From assembly GCF_000620505.1 (NCBI RefSeq), contig NZ_JIBC01000015.1, forward strand, positions 1 to 64,000: a DNA stretch of 64,000 bases, in the 5' to 3' direction. Positions within the stretch are counted from its first letter, which is position 1. Every line of letters begins with the position of its first letter. The notes under the pieces were generated by a model. That model had not been told where the DNA came from and ran no database searches. It saw only the letters and a list, made by a program, of their open reading frames with translations. This document shows positions 9,649-19,330 of the stretch, in pieces. The DNA comes from Sulfitobacter sp. 20_GPM-1509m (GTDB lineage Bacteria > Pseudomonadota > Alphaproteobacteria > Rhodobacterales > Rhodobacteraceae). A program made the translations under genes and the position numbers.

Positions 9649-9684
9649 GCCCCGAGACATTTGAACACCCGAAAGGATCTCGCT

Positions 9685-10602
9685 TTGACACAGACTCTGA
9701 CAGGCATTTTGCCAGTGGCCCCGACCCCGTTTCTGGACGACGGACAGGTGGACGAAGACGGCATGCGCCGTGTTCTGGACTGTTTGATCGACATGGGCGT
9801 GGATGCGATTTGCATCCTTGCCAACTATTCCGAACAGTTCCTGTTGTCCGACGCCGAACGCGCCACGCTGATGCGCATCAGCCTTGAGCATGTGGCAGGC
9901 CGTGTGCCGGTGATCGTGACGATCAGCCATTTCTCGACCGACATCGTGGTGGCCCGCGCCAAGGCGGCGCAGGTGATGGGGGCGTCGATGGTGATGATGA
10001 TGCCGCCCTATCACGGGTCGGGCCTGTTCCCTGCCGAGGCGGGGGTGTTCGAGCATTTCGACGCGGTCAGCCGCGCGATTTCGATCCCGATCATGGTGCA
10101 GGACGCACCGCTAAGCGGTGTGACCCTGCCTGTGCCGCTGCTGGCGCGGATGGCGCGCGAGCTGGAGAATGTGAGTTACTTCAAGATCGAATGCCCCTTT
10201 GCCGCCGACAAGCTGGCCGCATTGATCGAAGCGGCGGGCGACCACATCGCGGGGCCGTTCGATGGTGAAGAGGCGGTGACCTTGCTGGCCGATCTGGATG
10301 CGGGGGCGACGGGGACGATGACATCGGGGCTGTTTCCCGAACACATCCGGCCCATTGTCACCAGCTATCTGGCAGGCGACCACGATGCGGCGCTGAAACA
10401 GTGGCAGGTCTGTCTGCCGCTGATCAACCACGAGAACCGCCAGTGCGGGCTGCGCGCCTGCAAGACGGTTTACGCGGCGGGCGGGGTCATTCGCAGCGAC
10501 CACGTGCGCCATCCGCTGAAACCGCTGTCGGACCGGACCCGCACCCGGCTGTTGCAACTGGCCGGTGACATGGACCTGATCGCGCTGAAATGGGGGAAAT
10601 AG
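9685..10602 (+). CDS. araD: DHDPS-family 2-keto-3-deoxy-L-arabonate dehydratase
   Basis: DHDPS/NAL-family enzyme of 305 residues. It should convert 2-keto-3-deoxy-L-arabonate to 2-oxoglutarate semialdehyde. The Schiff-base lysine is in SYFKIECPF, and the TIM barrel opens with GILPVAPTPFLDDG. I chose the TTG at 9685 because AAAGGAT lies at the right distance upstream, whereas the earlier TTG at 9661 has no clear ribosome binding site. It ends the arabinose operon. Its product is the substrate of the semialdehyde dehydrogenase encoded at 22414-23949. Aldolase activity is an alternative within the same family. Confidence 0.78.
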   Translation: MTQTLTGILPVAPTPFLDDGQVDEDGMRRVLDCLIDMGVDAICILANYSEQFLLSDAERATLMRISLEHVAGRVPVIVTISHFSTDIVVARAKAAQVMGASMVMMMPPYHGSGLFPAEAGVFEHFDAVSRAISIPIMVQDAPLSGVTLPVPLLARMARELENVSYFKIECPFAADKLAALIEAAGDHIAGPFDGEEAVTLLADLDAGATGTMTSGLFPEHIRPIVTSYLAGDHDAALKQWQVCLPLINHENRQCGLRACKTVYAAGGVIRSDHVRHPLKPLSDRTRTRLLQLAGDMDLIALKWGK

Positions 10603-10689
10603 CGGGCTGATCCGGCCAGACGAGTTGCATTCGGGCGCGAAATCAGGCTCTTGAAGGGTCAGGTTTCCCGGCCAAAGGTGCACCAGACG

Positions 10690-11250
10690 ATGAATTTCCA
10701 GCCGACCCGCCTGCCCGAGGTGATCTTGCTGACGCCGCGCCGTTTCGGGGACGCGCGTGGCTGGTTCACCGAGACGTGGAACAAGCGCACGCTGGCGCAG
10801 GGCGGGATCAGGGCGGATTTCGTGCAGGACAATCATTCGATGTCGGCGGACGTGGGCACGCTGCGCGGCCTGCATTATCAGGCACCGCCCCACGCGCAGG
10901 ACAAGCTGGTGCGCTGCACCCGTGGTGCGATCTGGGACGTGGCGGTGGACGTGCGGCGCGGGTCGCCGCGCTATGGCCAGTGGGTCGGGGTCGCGTTGAC
11001 CGCCGAGGGCGGCGCGCAGCTGTTCGTGCCCAAGGGGTTCCTGCACGGCTTTGTCACCCGCACGCCTGATTGCGAGGTGCAGTACAAGTGCACCGATTAC
11101 TATGCGCCGGACGCCGACGGGTCGGTCGCCTGGGACAGTCTGGGCATTGACTGGGGGCTGGCTGGCGCACCAGTGCTGTCCGACAAGGACCGTGCGGCAC
11201 CTGCCTTTGGCGACTGGACATCGCCCTTTGTCATGGAGGGCGTGGCGTGA
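10690..11250 (+). CDS. rmlC: dTDP-4-dehydrorhamnose 3,5-epimerase
   Basis: RmlC of 186 residues, a cupin-fold enzyme that epimerises dTDP-4-keto-6-deoxyglucose at C3 and C5. The catalytic histidine segment TLRGLHYQ, the HAQDKLVRC strand and the [10 protein letters not shown] turn are all present. The ATG at 10690 follows AAAGGTG at suitable spacing. The stop overlaps the GTG of rmlB (GTGA). First of three overlapping rml genes. Confidence 0.92.
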   Translation: MNFQPTRLPEVILLTPRRFGDARGWFTETWNKRTLAQGGIRADFVQDNHSMSADVGTLRGLHYQAPPHAQDKLVRCTRGAIWDVAVDVRRGSPRYGQWVGVALTAEGGAQLFVPKGFLHGFVTRTPDCEVQYKCTDYYAPDADGSVAWDSLGIDWGLAGAPVLSDKDRAAPAFGDWTSPFVMEGVA

Positions 11251-12302
11251 AGATATTGGTCACAGGCGGTGCGGGGTTCATCGGCTCGGCCGTGGTGCGC
11301 CGTGCCGTGGGGCAGGGGCACGCGGTGGTGAATGTCGATGCGCTGACCTATGCCGCCTGTCTGGAGAATGTAGCATCGGTGGCGGACAGCCCGCTGTACC
11401 GTTTCGAGCAGGCCGACATCCGCGACCGCGCGGCGCTGGACCGGATATTTGCCACCCACCAGCCGGATGCGGTGATGCATCTGGCTGCGGAAAGCCACGT
11501 GGACCGGTCGATTGACGGGCCTGCGGATTTTATCGAAACGAACATCACCGGCACCTTCAACATGCTTGAGGCGGCGCGGCAGTATTGGGTTGCCCATGGG
11601 CAACCTGCCGGCTTTCGCTTTCACCACATCTCGACCGATGAGGTGTTTGGGTCGCTGGGCGCGGCGGGACTGTTCACCGAAGATACGCCTTATGACCCAC
11701 GATCGCCCTATTCCGCGTCCAAGGCGTCGTCGGATCATCTGGTGCGGGCCTGGGGGGAAACCTATGGCTTGCCGGTGCTGGTGACGAACTGTTCCAACAA
11801 CTACGGCCCCTATCATTTCCCCGAAAAGCTGATCCCGGTGGTGATCCTGCGGGCGCTGGCGGGCGAGGCGATCCCGGTTTACGGCGACGGGCTGAACGTG
11901 CGCGACTGGCTTTATGTCGAGGATCACGCCGACGCGCTGCTGTGTGTGCTGGGGCAGGGGGCGGTGGGCCGGACCTATAACATCGGCGGCGAGAACGAGG
12001 CGACGAATATTGATCTGGTGCGCATGATCTGTGCCGAACTGGACCGGCTGCGCCCTGACGCGGCCCCGCATGCCGACCTGATCACATTTGTCACCGACCG
12101 CCCCGGTCACGACCGGCGCTATGCCATCGACCCCACGCGCATCCGCACCGAGCTGGGCTGGCGGCCTTCGGTCACGCTGCAAGAGGGCATCGCGCGGACG
12201 GTGCGGTGGTATCTCGAAAATGCGGACTGGTGGCAACCGCTGCTGGCGCGCGAGGGTGTGGGCGTGCGGCTGGGCACATCCACAGGAAAGGCAGCGACAT
12301 GA
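11247..12302 (+). CDS. rmlB: dTDP-glucose 4,6-dehydratase
   Basis: RmlB of 351 residues, an extended SDR. It has TGGAGFIGS for NAD binding near the N-terminus, [10 protein letters not shown] with the catalytic Asp-Glu, and the YSASK catalytic Tyr/Lys. It starts with GTG at 11247 inside the rmlC stop, and its TGA overlaps the ATG of rmlA. The coding sequence contains an 18-bp perfect palindrome at 11588-11605 with the same 14-bp core as the two palindromes behind parB. Confidence 0.93.
   Translation: MKILVTGGAGFIGSAVVRRAVGQGHAVVNVDALTYAACLENVASVADSPLYRFEQADIRDRAALDRIFATHQPDAVMHLAAESHVDRSIDGPADFIETNITGTFNMLEAARQYWVAHGQPAGFRFHHISTDEVFGSLGAAGLFTEDTPYDPRSPYSASKASSDHLVRAWGETYGLPVLVTNCSNNYGPYHFPEKLIPVVILRALAGEAIPVYGDGLNVRDWLYVEDHADALLCVLGQGAVGRTYNIGGENEATNIDLVRMICAELDRLRPDAAPHADLITFVTDRPGHDRRYAIDPTRIRTELGWRPSVTLQEGIARTVRWYLENADWWQPLLAREGVGVRLGTSTGKAAT
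11588..11605. other. parS-like palindrome inside rmlB
   Basis: The sequence GGTTGCCCATGGGCAACC is a perfect 18-bp palindrome. Its core TTGCCCATGGGCAA is identical to the two palindromes immediately downstream of parB (59647-59670 and 59695-59714). It is read through as V-A-H-G-Q in RmlB. A 14-bp match of this kind is not expected by chance in 64 kb. A ParB binding site is the simplest reading, but binding is not shown. Confidence 0.55.
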
Positions 12303-13177
12303 AACGCAAGGGCATCATTCTGGCAGGCGGGTCGGGCACGCGGCTCTATCCGATCACCATGGGCCTGTCGAAACAGCTGATCCCTGTCTATGACAAGCCG
12401 ATGATCTATTACCCGCTGAGCGTGCTGATCCTGGCCGGCGTGACCGAGATCGCGATCATCACCACGCCCGAGGATCAGGACCAGTTCAAGCGGCTGCTGG
12501 GGGATGGCAGCCAATGGGGGCTGCGGTTCGACTATATCGTGCAGCCGTCGCCGGACGGGCTGGCGCAGGCCTATCTGCTGGCCGAGGATTTTCTGGCCGG
12601 TGCGCCGTCGGTGCTGGTGCTGGGCGACAACATCTTTTTCGGCCACGGATTGCCCGAGCAGTTGCAGGCGGCGGATGCGCAGGTCAGCGGCGGCACGGTG
12701 TTCGGCTATCGGGTGTCCGATCCCGAGCGCTACGGCGTGGTGGGCTTCGACGCGCAGGGGCGCGTGCAGCAGATCGTGGAAAAGCCGCAGGTGCCGCCGT
12801 CGAACTATGCGGTGACGGGGCTGTATTTCCTGGACGGGCGCGCGCCGGAGCTGGCGAAACAGGTCACGCCGTCGGCGCGTGGCGAGCTGGAGATTGCGGA
12901 CCTGTTGTCGCTGTATCTGGCCGAGGGCAGCCTGACGGTCGAGACCATGGGGCGCGGCTATGCCTGGCTGGACACCGGCACCCACGCCAGCCTGCTGGAC
13001 GCCAGCAATTTCGTGCGCACGCTGACCATGCGGCAGGGGCAACAGGTGGGATCGCCGGACGAGGTGGCGTACCGCATGGGCCTGATCACCCGCGAGGCGC
13101 TGCGCGCGCGGGCGGCGGCCTTTGCCAAGAATGCTTATGGGCAATACCTGATGGATATTTGCGACGAAGGGGCGTGA
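12299..13177 (+). CDS. rmlA: Glucose-1-phosphate thymidylyltransferase
   Basis: RmlA of 292 residues. It makes dTDP-glucose from glucose-1-phosphate and dTTP. The nucleotidyltransferase signature [11 protein letters not shown] is at the N-terminus, with the metal and sugar-binding segments [11 protein letters not shown] and [11 protein letters not shown] later. It starts at 12299 in an ATGA overlap with rmlB. The usual fourth gene, rmlD (dTDP-4-dehydrorhamnose reductase), does not follow. The next 290 bp contain no gene. Confidence 0.93.
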   Translation: MKRKGIILAGGSGTRLYPITMGLSKQLIPVYDKPMIYYPLSVLILAGVTEIAIITTPEDQDQFKRLLGDGSQWGLRFDYIVQPSPDGLAQAYLLAEDFLAGAPSVLVLGDNIFFGHGLPEQLQAADAQVSGGTVFGYRVSDPERYGVVGFDAQGRVQQIVEKPQVPPSNYAVTGLYFLDGRAPELAKQVTPSARGELEIADLLSLYLAEGSLTVETMGRGYAWLDTGTHASLLDASNFVRTLTMRQGQQVGSPDEVAYRMGLITREALRARAAAFAKNAYGQYLMDICDEGA

Positions 13178-13468
13178 GGGCCGCGCCGGTTCCACGCCCG
13201 CACCTGCCAATCTGCCATTGATTGCGTGACAAAACCGGCCCGCACAGCGGACGGGGTGCCAGGGCATCCTCTTGGCGGTTCCGGGTAAACCTATGTTTAT
13301 CCGTTGTTTTTTTCCTCCGTAATGCACGGTTTCGGCAAGAATCCGTCAATTTACACCCATAGGTGGCAAGAGATCGCCCATTTTCCCGAGCGCTCCAAAG
13401 GGGCGGGGAACAACCGCGTCTGTCCGAGTGTTGCCCTCGCATAACCCACCTTGAAGGAGGAACTGGAA

Positions 13469-14152
13469 ATGAAACTCAAGGCAATCATGATGACCACCGC
13501 GGTCTCCGCAGTCATGGCAACAGGCGCATTCGCTCAAACGAGCACCACGCCCGAAGCAGACCCGAACGCGGCAACCACAACCGAGCAAGCTATCGCACCG
13601 ACATTCATGTCGATTGACGAGATGACCGTTGGCGATCTGCTGGGCAAAAGCGTTTATGACCCGAACGGCGATTCCATCGGTGACGTCGACTATGTTCTGG
13701 GCAGCGAAGGCAGCGCGAACGTGGTGATTGGCATCGGCGGCTTCCTGGGCCTGGGCGAATACACCGTCGCTGTCCCGCTGGATGAGCTGAGCCTGGACGC
13801 AGAGTCGCAAAATGTTCAGATGGACACGACAAAGGAAGCGTTGAAAGCGCTGCCTGAGTTCGACGAAAGCGATGTCGAAAGCCTGCCGGACGAAACCCAG
13901 CTGAGCACGCTGATGGCGGCCAACGATACGGCTGCGCCTGCTGACACGACTGCCCCTGCGGCAATCGCGCCCGCGGATTCGACCGAAAGCACAGGCGCTG
14001 CAACGGATTCGTCCAGCAGCACGATGTCTGACGACAGCGCGGCCGGCACTGCCACGGATACCGCACCTGCAGCAGATGCAGATGCGACAGCCGACACGGC
14101 AACCGGTGATGCGGCCAAGCCGGAAGACACCACAACTAAATCGTCCAACTGA
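13469..14152 (+). CDS. Exported PRC-barrel domain protein with acidic low-complexity tail
   Basis: Protein of 227 residues with a signal peptide (MKLKAIMMTTAVSAVMATGAFA). A PRC-barrel domain follows at about 50-125 (TVGDLLGKSVYDPNGDSIGDVD, FLGLGEYTVAVPLDEL). The last 80 or so residues are rich in Ala, Thr, Asp and Ser with almost no hydrophobic core, so they are probably disordered and acidic. AAGGAGG before the ATG at 13469 fixes the start. It is monocistronic, with a strong terminator 30 bp after the stop. The PRC barrel suggests a periplasmic or envelope binding role. No function is known to me. The gap 13178-13468 upstream shows no gene or repeat. Confidence 0.85.
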   Translation: MKLKAIMMTTAVSAVMATGAFAQTSTTPEADPNAATTTEQAIAPTFMSIDEMTVGDLLGKSVYDPNGDSIGDVDYVLGSEGSANVVIGIGGFLGLGEYTVAVPLDELSLDAESQNVQMDTTKEALKALPEFDESDVESLPDETQLSTLMAANDTAAPADTTAPAAIAPADSTESTGAATDSSSSTMSDDSAAGTATDTAPAADADATADTATGDAAKPEDTTTKSSN

Positions 14153-14181
14153 TCGCGTTGCATATCAGATTTGGCAAAATG

Positions 14182-14212
14182 CGCCCCCGATCACGCTGAT
14201 CGGGGGCGTTTT
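14182..14212 (+). terminator. Rho-independent terminator after the PRC-barrel gene
   Basis: A perfect 12-bp stem (CGCCCCCGATCA and its complement TGATCGGGGGCG) closes a 3-base CGC loop and is followed by TTTT. It lies 30 bp after the stop at 14152. It should end the PRC-barrel transcript and may also act on larC transcription arriving from the other side. Confidence 0.9.
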
Positions 14213-14311
14213 GCTTTGCGTGTGTGTGAACCCGGGGGCTTTGGGGTGTGCGGCTGATGATTACATAATCCGTATTATAGGATTTAAATCATTATTTAAA
14301 TCACGGGCGCT

Positions 14312-15490
14312 TTATCCCTCGGTTTCGCCCTTCCGCGCCGCTGTCCGGCGGTCGGCCAGTGTCGGGCTGGCGTCCAGATCATCGCTTTCCACTTTCAGCG
14401 TGTCATGCCCTGCGGGGCGGCGGGTGCGTTTGCGGCGGGTGCCGTCGGGGGTTGTCTCGATGCTGCGGGGCAGGATCAGCCGGTCAACCACGCTGCGGCG
14501 CAGGCCCAGGGTCGAGGTCACATCGAACATGCGCGCGGCCACAGCCTCGACGGCGTCCGGTTGCACCAGCAGGTCGATGCGCACCACGGGGCGGGATTTC
14601 TTGCCCATGGCGGTCAGCAGCAGCACATCGACCACGCCCGCCGTTGCGCGCAGGGTGTCGGTGGCGGCACCCAGTTCCTCGCCGGTCATGTCGTCGATGT
14701 CGCAGGACAGTTGCACAAGCTGGTCGTGCATCATGCCGCTTTCTGCGGTGTCGAACAGCGTGACGCGCAGGATATTCGGCAGACCTTTCATCACACGCGT
14801 GCCTGCGCCCGAACCCACGCCCGACAGCCGACCGGGCGGGCGGGTGCCGTGGCTGCCGCCGGTGACATGGGCCAGGATCGCGGCCCCCGTCGGCGTCACC
14901 CGTTCGCCCGCGATGCCGTCGTCGTGCCAGTCATAGCCTTGCAGGATCAGCGCCGTCGCAGGCGCGGGCACCGGCAGTTTGCCATGTGCCGTATCGACCA
15001 GACCGCCACCCAGCGGCAGCGGTGCCAGGCTGTAGGTCGCCCCGCCCAGTGCGGCGCAAATGCTGCCCGCCGCCGTCACGTCCATCAGCGCGTCCCAATC
15101 CGCGATTTCGTGGAAATGCACGCGGTCGATGGGAATGTTATGCACCTGCGCCTCGGCCTCGGCGATGCGGTGCAGGATGGCACAGGCGGCGTCCGCCGTG
15201 CCGTCGGACAGCGGCGCGGTTTCCAGCAGGGCGCGCATCGCCTTGTAGGTGGTTTCCGCCCCGTGCCGCGCATTTATGCCACCCTTCGCCAGAACCAGCT
15301 TGAACTGGCGCGACATGATGCCGGATGCCACATGTTCGGTCAGCGCGGGATGCCCCACCTCGGCGGGCAATACGGCGGCGACATCGGCCAGAACGCGGTC
15401 GGTCAGGTCGGGACGTGCGTGCAGCATCGCCGCGATGAACATATCGCCCGCTGCCCCGCCGACGGGGTCCAGATGCAGATGCAGCCCCAT
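14312..15490 (-). CDS. larC: Nickel-pincer cofactor biosynthesis protein LarC
   Basis: Single uninterrupted LarC of 392 residues. LarC uses CTP to insert nickel into the pyridinium-3,5-bisthiocarboxylate mononucleotide made by LarB and LarE. Family marks are DPVGGAAGDMFIAA at the N-terminus, HFHEI near residue 125, GERVTPTGAAIL and the late CDIDDMTGEELG. In some lactobacilli larC is split by a frameshift, but here it is one frame. Its ATG at 15490 overlaps the larA stop (ATGA), so cofactor insertion is coupled to apo-enzyme synthesis. LarB and LarE are not here but at 36178-37663. Confidence 0.92.
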   Translation of the reverse strand: MGLHLHLDPVGGAAGDMFIAAMLHARPDLTDRVLADVAAVLPAEVGHPALTEHVASGIMSRQFKLVLAKGGINARHGAETTYKAMRALLETAPLSDGTADAACAILHRIAEAEAQVHNIPIDRVHFHEIADWDALMDVTAAGSICAALGGATYSLAPLPLGGGLVDTAHGKLPVPAPATALILQGYDWHDDGIAGERVTPTGAAILAHVTGGSHGTRPPGRLSGVGSGAGTRVMKGLPNILRVTLFDTAESGMMHDQLVQLSCDIDDMTGEELGAATDTLRATAGVVDVLLLTAMGKKSRPVVRIDLLVQPDAVEAVAARMFDVTSTLGLRRSVVDRLILPRSIETTPDGTRRKRTRRPAGHDTLKVESDDLDASPTLADRRTAARKGETEG

Positions 15491-16806
15491 CAGTGTGCGT
15501 CCGGCCAGGGGTTGACCAGCCGGCCATCCTCGAACTGCATCTCTTCCAGATCGCCAATAATCTCGAACCCCGGACGGTCGCGCAGCTCGGGCAGCATCGC
15601 CTCGGAGGCATAGAGGTATTCCAGCTTCAGCGTGTTCGGAATGCGCAGCAGGCGCGGCTTGGTGATGTCCTCGGCGCCGCAGGTTTTCACCACCGTTTGA
15701 ATGGCCGACCGCGCGCAGGGCATGACCATCGGCAGCTTGGCCTGCATCAGCACCTGCGAGGTCAGGCAGTTGGCATAGACGGCCTCGCGGTCAAAGTTTT
15801 CCTCGATCTGCGCGGTGATGACATCGGCCCGCGCCGCCCCGTTGCCGTTGCCATTGCTGCGCGGCGACAGCCCCAGTGCCACCAGCCGTTCGATGTGCAG
15901 GTGGACCTGCATCTTGGGGCTGGAAAAGCGGTGGGTGATGTTGGGGTCCATGCCGGTGCCGGAAAACTCCTTGCCGATCTCGTCCACCACCAGCACGTCC
16001 AGCGTGCCGGATGCCGTGGGCTGGTCCAGCGGCCCGACCGGCAGGCGCGGCATGTTGGCCATCGCCTCTTGCAACAGCGGTGCCTCGGCCTCGAGCAAGC
16101 CGTCGCTGTCCAGAACCTCGACCCGCGCCAGTTCGTCATAGGCGTTCTCGATGGTGCCGATGCCGAACAGCACCTTGCAGCGCTCCAGCTTCATCCGCGC
16201 CATCTTGGCGACAAAGATGCCGACGTTGTCGATGCCGCGCGCGTGGCAGTTCTCGGCCCCCGATTGCTTGCCCAGCCCGATCGACAGCATCTTGGCCAGA
16301 CCGCTTTCGTTGGGCGCGCGGAAAGAGGTGTGCGGTTTGATCCGGTTGAACAGGATGATGCCGTCGGCGGCATTGGCATAGCGGTCCATGCGCACCGACA
16401 TGCCGTTGTCCAGAACGCCGATTTCATCGGTGTCCATCGACGAACGGATGGGGCAGCCGATCACCTCCTCGGTCACGCCCAGCTTGGCCAGCAGGGCGGT
16501 CTGCCCTTCGGCGGTGGCGCCGCCGTGGCTGCCCATGGACGGCACGACAAAGGGGTCGGCGCCGCGTGCGCGGACCTCGGCCACGATGGCGGTCAGCAGT
16601 TCGGGGAAATCCGCGATGCCCCGGCTGCCTGCGGTGATGGCGATGGACATGCCCGGCTTGACCTTGTCCGTGCAGGCGGCGCGCGCCATCGCATCGCGCA
16701 CGGCGGCGGCGGGGTCACCGGCGCGGGTGGCGGCGAAGGTCTGGCGGCACAGCGCGATGCGCGGCAGCACCGTATCCTGCACCAGCTTTACATAATTGGG
16801 TGTCAT
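15490..16806 (-). CDS. larA: LarA-superfamily nickel-pincer hydroxyacid racemase/epimerase
   Basis: LarA-like enzyme of 438 residues (lactate-racemase/DUF2088 fold). Visible marks are SMGSHGGATAEGQ, the histidine in NRIKPHTSF, a lysine 13 residues later (GLAKM) and a histidine 16 residues after that (ENCHARG). The last two match the Lys-to-His spacing I recall for the pincer-bearing lysine and catalytic histidine of LarA. The start at 16806 follows AAGGAAGACC. Neighbours (UxaA dehydratase, IlvD dehydratase, semialdehyde dehydrogenase) point to a sugar acid rather than lactate as substrate, for example C2 epimerisation of an aldonate. The substrate is inferred. Confidence 0.82.
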   Translation of the reverse strand: MTPNYVKLVQDTVLPRIALCRQTFAATRAGDPAAAVRDAMARAACTDKVKPGMSIAITAGSRGIADFPELLTAIVAEVRARGADPFVVPSMGSHGGATAEGQTALLAKLGVTEEVIGCPIRSSMDTDEIGVLDNGMSVRMDRYANAADGIILFNRIKPHTSFRAPNESGLAKMLSIGLGKQSGAENCHARGIDNVGIFVAKMARMKLERCKVLFGIGTIENAYDELARVEVLDSDGLLEAEAPLLQEAMANMPRLPVGPLDQPTASGTLDVLVVDEIGKEFSGTGMDPNITHRFSSPKMQVHLHIERLVALGLSPRSNGNGNGAARADVITAQIEENFDREAVYANCLTSQVLMQAKLPMVMPCARSAIQTVVKTCGAEDITKPRLLRIPNTLKLEYLYASEAMLPELRDRPGFEIIGDLEEMQFEDGRLVNPWPDAH

Positions 16807-16822
16807 ATCGTGGTCTTCCTTG

Positions 16823-18370
16823 TCAGCCCGTCACGCCAATCGGCCAGGGTGCGAATTCTTCTTCTCCGACGCCCAGTGCCTCGGATTTGCTGGCCTGCCC
16901 AGAGGCGACGGCCAGGATATGGTCGAAAATCTCCTGCCCCAGTTCGGCAATTGTCTTGTCCCCATCAATCACCGTGCCACAGTTGATGTCCATATCGTCC
17001 TGCATCTGGGTGAACATCGGCGTGTTCGACGCCAGCTTGATCGTGGGCGACGGATACGACCCAAAGCAAGAGCCGCGCCCGGTGGTGAAACAGATCAGGT
17101 TGGCCCCGCCCGCGATCTGCCCCGTCGCAGACACCGGATCAAAGCCGGGGGTGTCCATGAACACCAGCCCCTTTTGCGTCACCGGCTCGGCATAGCGGTA
17201 GACTTCCATCAATCCGGTGCTGCCGCTTTTCTTGGCCCCGCCCAGCGATTTTTCCAACACGTTGGCCAGCCCGCCGGCCTGATTGCCGGGGCTGACGACG
17301 CCGTTGATCTGGGTGTCGCGGCCCTTGGTATAGTCCAGCCACCAGTCCATGCGCTCGACCAGCTTGCGGCCCACGGCCTCGGACTGCGCACGGCGGGTCA
17401 GCAGGTGTTCCACCCCGAAAATCTCGGGCGTTTCGGACAGGATCGCGGTGCCACCGTTGCGCACCAGAATATCCGCCGCCGCCCCAAGGCCCGGGTTGGC
17501 CGACAGCCCCGACAGCCCGTCCGAGCCGCCGCATTGCATCCCGATGGTGATGTGTTCGGCGCTGCACGGGGTGCGCTGTACCTGATTGGCGGCGTCCAGC
17601 ATGTCACGCACGGCGGCCTTGCCCTCGGTGATGGCACGCGCGGTGCCGCCCACATGCTGCATGGTGATGGTTTTCAGCATCTTGCCTTCGGCCAGGCTTT
17701 GTTCCTCGAAGAACTGCGCCAGATTGTTCCGCTCGCAGCCCAGCGACAGCACCACGGCGCCGGCCATGTTGGGGTGCCGGATATAGCCCGCCAGCGTACG
17801 CCGCAGCAGGTCCATCGGTTCGCCCGTCATTTCCATGCCGCAGCCGGATTCGTGGATAAACGGGATCACCCCGTCGACATTGGCCCAGTCTTCCATGCGC
17901 TCTTCGTCGAAATAATTGCCGATCTTGCGCGCCACGGTGGCGGAACAGTTCACGGTGACGAACAGGCCGATATAGTTGCGCGTGCCGACCTGCCCGTTGT
18001 CGCGGCGGATGCCCATGAAGCTGGCGCGCTGGTCCTCGGGCAGGATGTCCGTGGGCACGTAATCGCGGGCAAAGGCGTAATCCTTGTCCACCGCGTCGAA
18101 CTTGATGTTGTGGCTGTGCAGCCAGTCGCCGGGTGCAATGTCATGGGCGGCATAGCCGATGACCGTCTCGAATTTCAGGATCGGCGCGCCGCTCTGGATC
18201 GGGCGGATGGCGATCTTGTGGCCCTGCGGTGTGTCGTGGTTGGCGGTCACGCCGTGGTCGGGCAGCGGTGTCCCTTGGGCAATCGGTCCGGTGGCAACCA
18301 CCACGTTGTCGCCATCCGACAGCAAGAGTACCCTTGCGGTGGCGTTTCGGTCTAAGGTGGGGCTGTCCAT
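16823..18370 (-). CDS. UxaA/GarD-family sugar-acid dehydratase
   Basis: Dehydratase of 515 residues from the altronate/galactarate hydrolase family. An N-terminal SAF-like domain (NVVVATGPIAQG) is followed by the catalytic half with GTRNYIG, HESGCGME, LGCERNN and MQCGGSDGLSG. The cysteines and histidine in these motifs fit the metal site of the family. Length fits a full-length UxaA or GarD. I preferred the ATG at 18370 over an upstream TTG at 18421. It lies first in an operon with larA (16 bp gap) and larC. The substrate could be an epimer made by LarA. I do not assign uxaA because no uronate pathway genes accompany it. Confidence 0.85.
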   Translation of the reverse strand: MDSPTLDRNATARVLLLSDGDNVVVATGPIAQGTPLPDHGVTANHDTPQGHKIAIRPIQSGAPILKFETVIGYAAHDIAPGDWLHSHNIKFDAVDKDYAFARDYVPTDILPEDQRASFMGIRRDNGQVGTRNYIGLFVTVNCSATVARKIGNYFDEERMEDWANVDGVIPFIHESGCGMEMTGEPMDLLRRTLAGYIRHPNMAGAVVLSLGCERNNLAQFFEEQSLAEGKMLKTITMQHVGGTARAITEGKAAVRDMLDAANQVQRTPCSAEHITIGMQCGGSDGLSGLSANPGLGAAADILVRNGGTAILSETPEIFGVEHLLTRRAQSEAVGRKLVERMDWWLDYTKGRDTQINGVVSPGNQAGGLANVLEKSLGGAKKSGSTGLMEVYRYAEPVTQKGLVFMDTPGFDPVSATGQIAGGANLICFTTGRGSCFGSYPSPTIKLASNTPMFTQMQDDMDINCGTVIDGDKTIAELGQEIFDHILAVASGQASKSEALGVGEEEFAPWPIGVTG

Positions 18371-18420
18371 CGGCTGTGTGCTTTCGGTTGGCTGAAAAAA
18401 GACTTCGGGTTTGGGAAGCA

Positions 18421-18433
18421 AACTGATATATTA
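18421..18433. promoter_or_regulatory. Candidate GntR operator between uxaA-type gene and gntR
   Basis: AACTGATATATTA at 18421-18433 matches AACTAATATATTA at 22216-22228 in 12 of 13 positions. Both are in promoter gaps of the same sugar-acid locus. The centre is nearly palindromic (CTGATATATTAG), as expected for a dimeric GntR protein. The site lies between the divergent uxaA-type gene and the gntR gene. Confidence 0.5.
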
Positions 18434-18461
18434 GGATTAACAGGAACAAAGTGCCCTCGCA

Positions 18462-19232
18462 ATGAATGAATCCAGCAAATCACAAGGCCCGGCGATGAGC
18501 CTGCTGCCCAAGGCCATGCGCAGCGCAGGCATGGCGCTGTTCGAGGGTGGGCCGACCGGGCGCGGCGTCTATGACAGCCTGCGCGACCAGATCGTCAAGC
18601 TGGACCTGCCACCGGGCACGCCCTTGTTGCGGGCCGAGCTGGCCGAAACCTATGGCGTCAGCCTGACACCGCTGCGCGATGCCTTGCAGCAACTGGCCAA
18701 AGAGGGGCTGGTGCATATTTTCCCGCAGTCGCGCACGCTGGTCACGCCCATCGACGTGACCGCCATCCGCGAGGCCCAGTTCATGCGCATCGCGCTGGAA
18801 ACCGAGGTGGTGCGCGAGCTGGCAGCCGGGATTGCCCCCGAGGATCTGGCGCGGCTGCGCAGCATCGTGGCGCTTCAGGCCGGGATCGCGCAGAACCCAG
18901 GCGATGTGCCGACCTTTCAGGAACTGGACGAGGCGTTTCACCAGACGCTGTTCGTCGCCGCGCGCCACGTACAGACCCAGCGGATTTTGCGCAGCCACGC
19001 GGGCCACCTGGAACGCCTGCGCCGCCTGCACCTGTCCGACACCGACGACGCGGGCCGGATGCGCAACAACCAGCAGGTGGTCGAAGGGCACACGCAGGTG
19101 GTCGATGGCATCGAGGCCGGAGACGCCGCCCGCGCCATGGACGCCCTGCGCCGCCACCTGCAACGCACGGTGGACCGCATTGCGGAAAAGCGCGCCGCCT
19201 TCCCCGAGTTTTTCGCGCCCGAGAAGGGGTAG
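18462..19232 (+). CDS. GntR-family regulator (FCD domain)
   Basis: FadR-subfamily GntR regulator of 256 residues. The winged HTH is at about 35-100 (GVYDSLRDQIVKLDLPPG, VSLTPLRDALQQLAKEGLV). The all-helical FCD effector domain follows, with AFHQTLF and HTQVVDGI providing the usual metal/ligand histidines. It is transcribed divergently from the uxaA-larA-larC operon with 91 bp between starts. The downstream DapA/IlvD genes carry the same candidate operator. It is likely the local repressor, responding to a sugar acid or a catabolic intermediate. Confidence 0.85.
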   Translation: MNESSKSQGPAMSLLPKAMRSAGMALFEGGPTGRGVYDSLRDQIVKLDLPPGTPLLRAELAETYGVSLTPLRDALQQLAKEGLVHIFPQSRTLVTPIDVTAIREAQFMRIALETEVVRELAAGIAPEDLARLRSIVALQAGIAQNPGDVPTFQELDEAFHQTLFVAARHVQTQRILRSHAGHLERLRRLHLSDTDDAGRMRNNQQVVEGHTQVVDGIEAGDAARAMDALRRHLQRTVDRIAEKRAAFPEFFAPEKG

Positions 19233-19330
19233 CTCTGGAGCTGTTCATGGGTCCGGTTGCAGGGTCGCCCGAAGCGGGTATTCGTGCATCGCGTGGTTAA
19301 GGGCTGGTTAGAGCCCTTTCCGTATTCCCC

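Noticed and set aside
15490-16806. Naming the LarA homologue a lactate racemase
   Set aside because: The neighbouring genes are for sugar-acid breakdown, and LarA homologues have several substrates, so only the superfamily is assigned.
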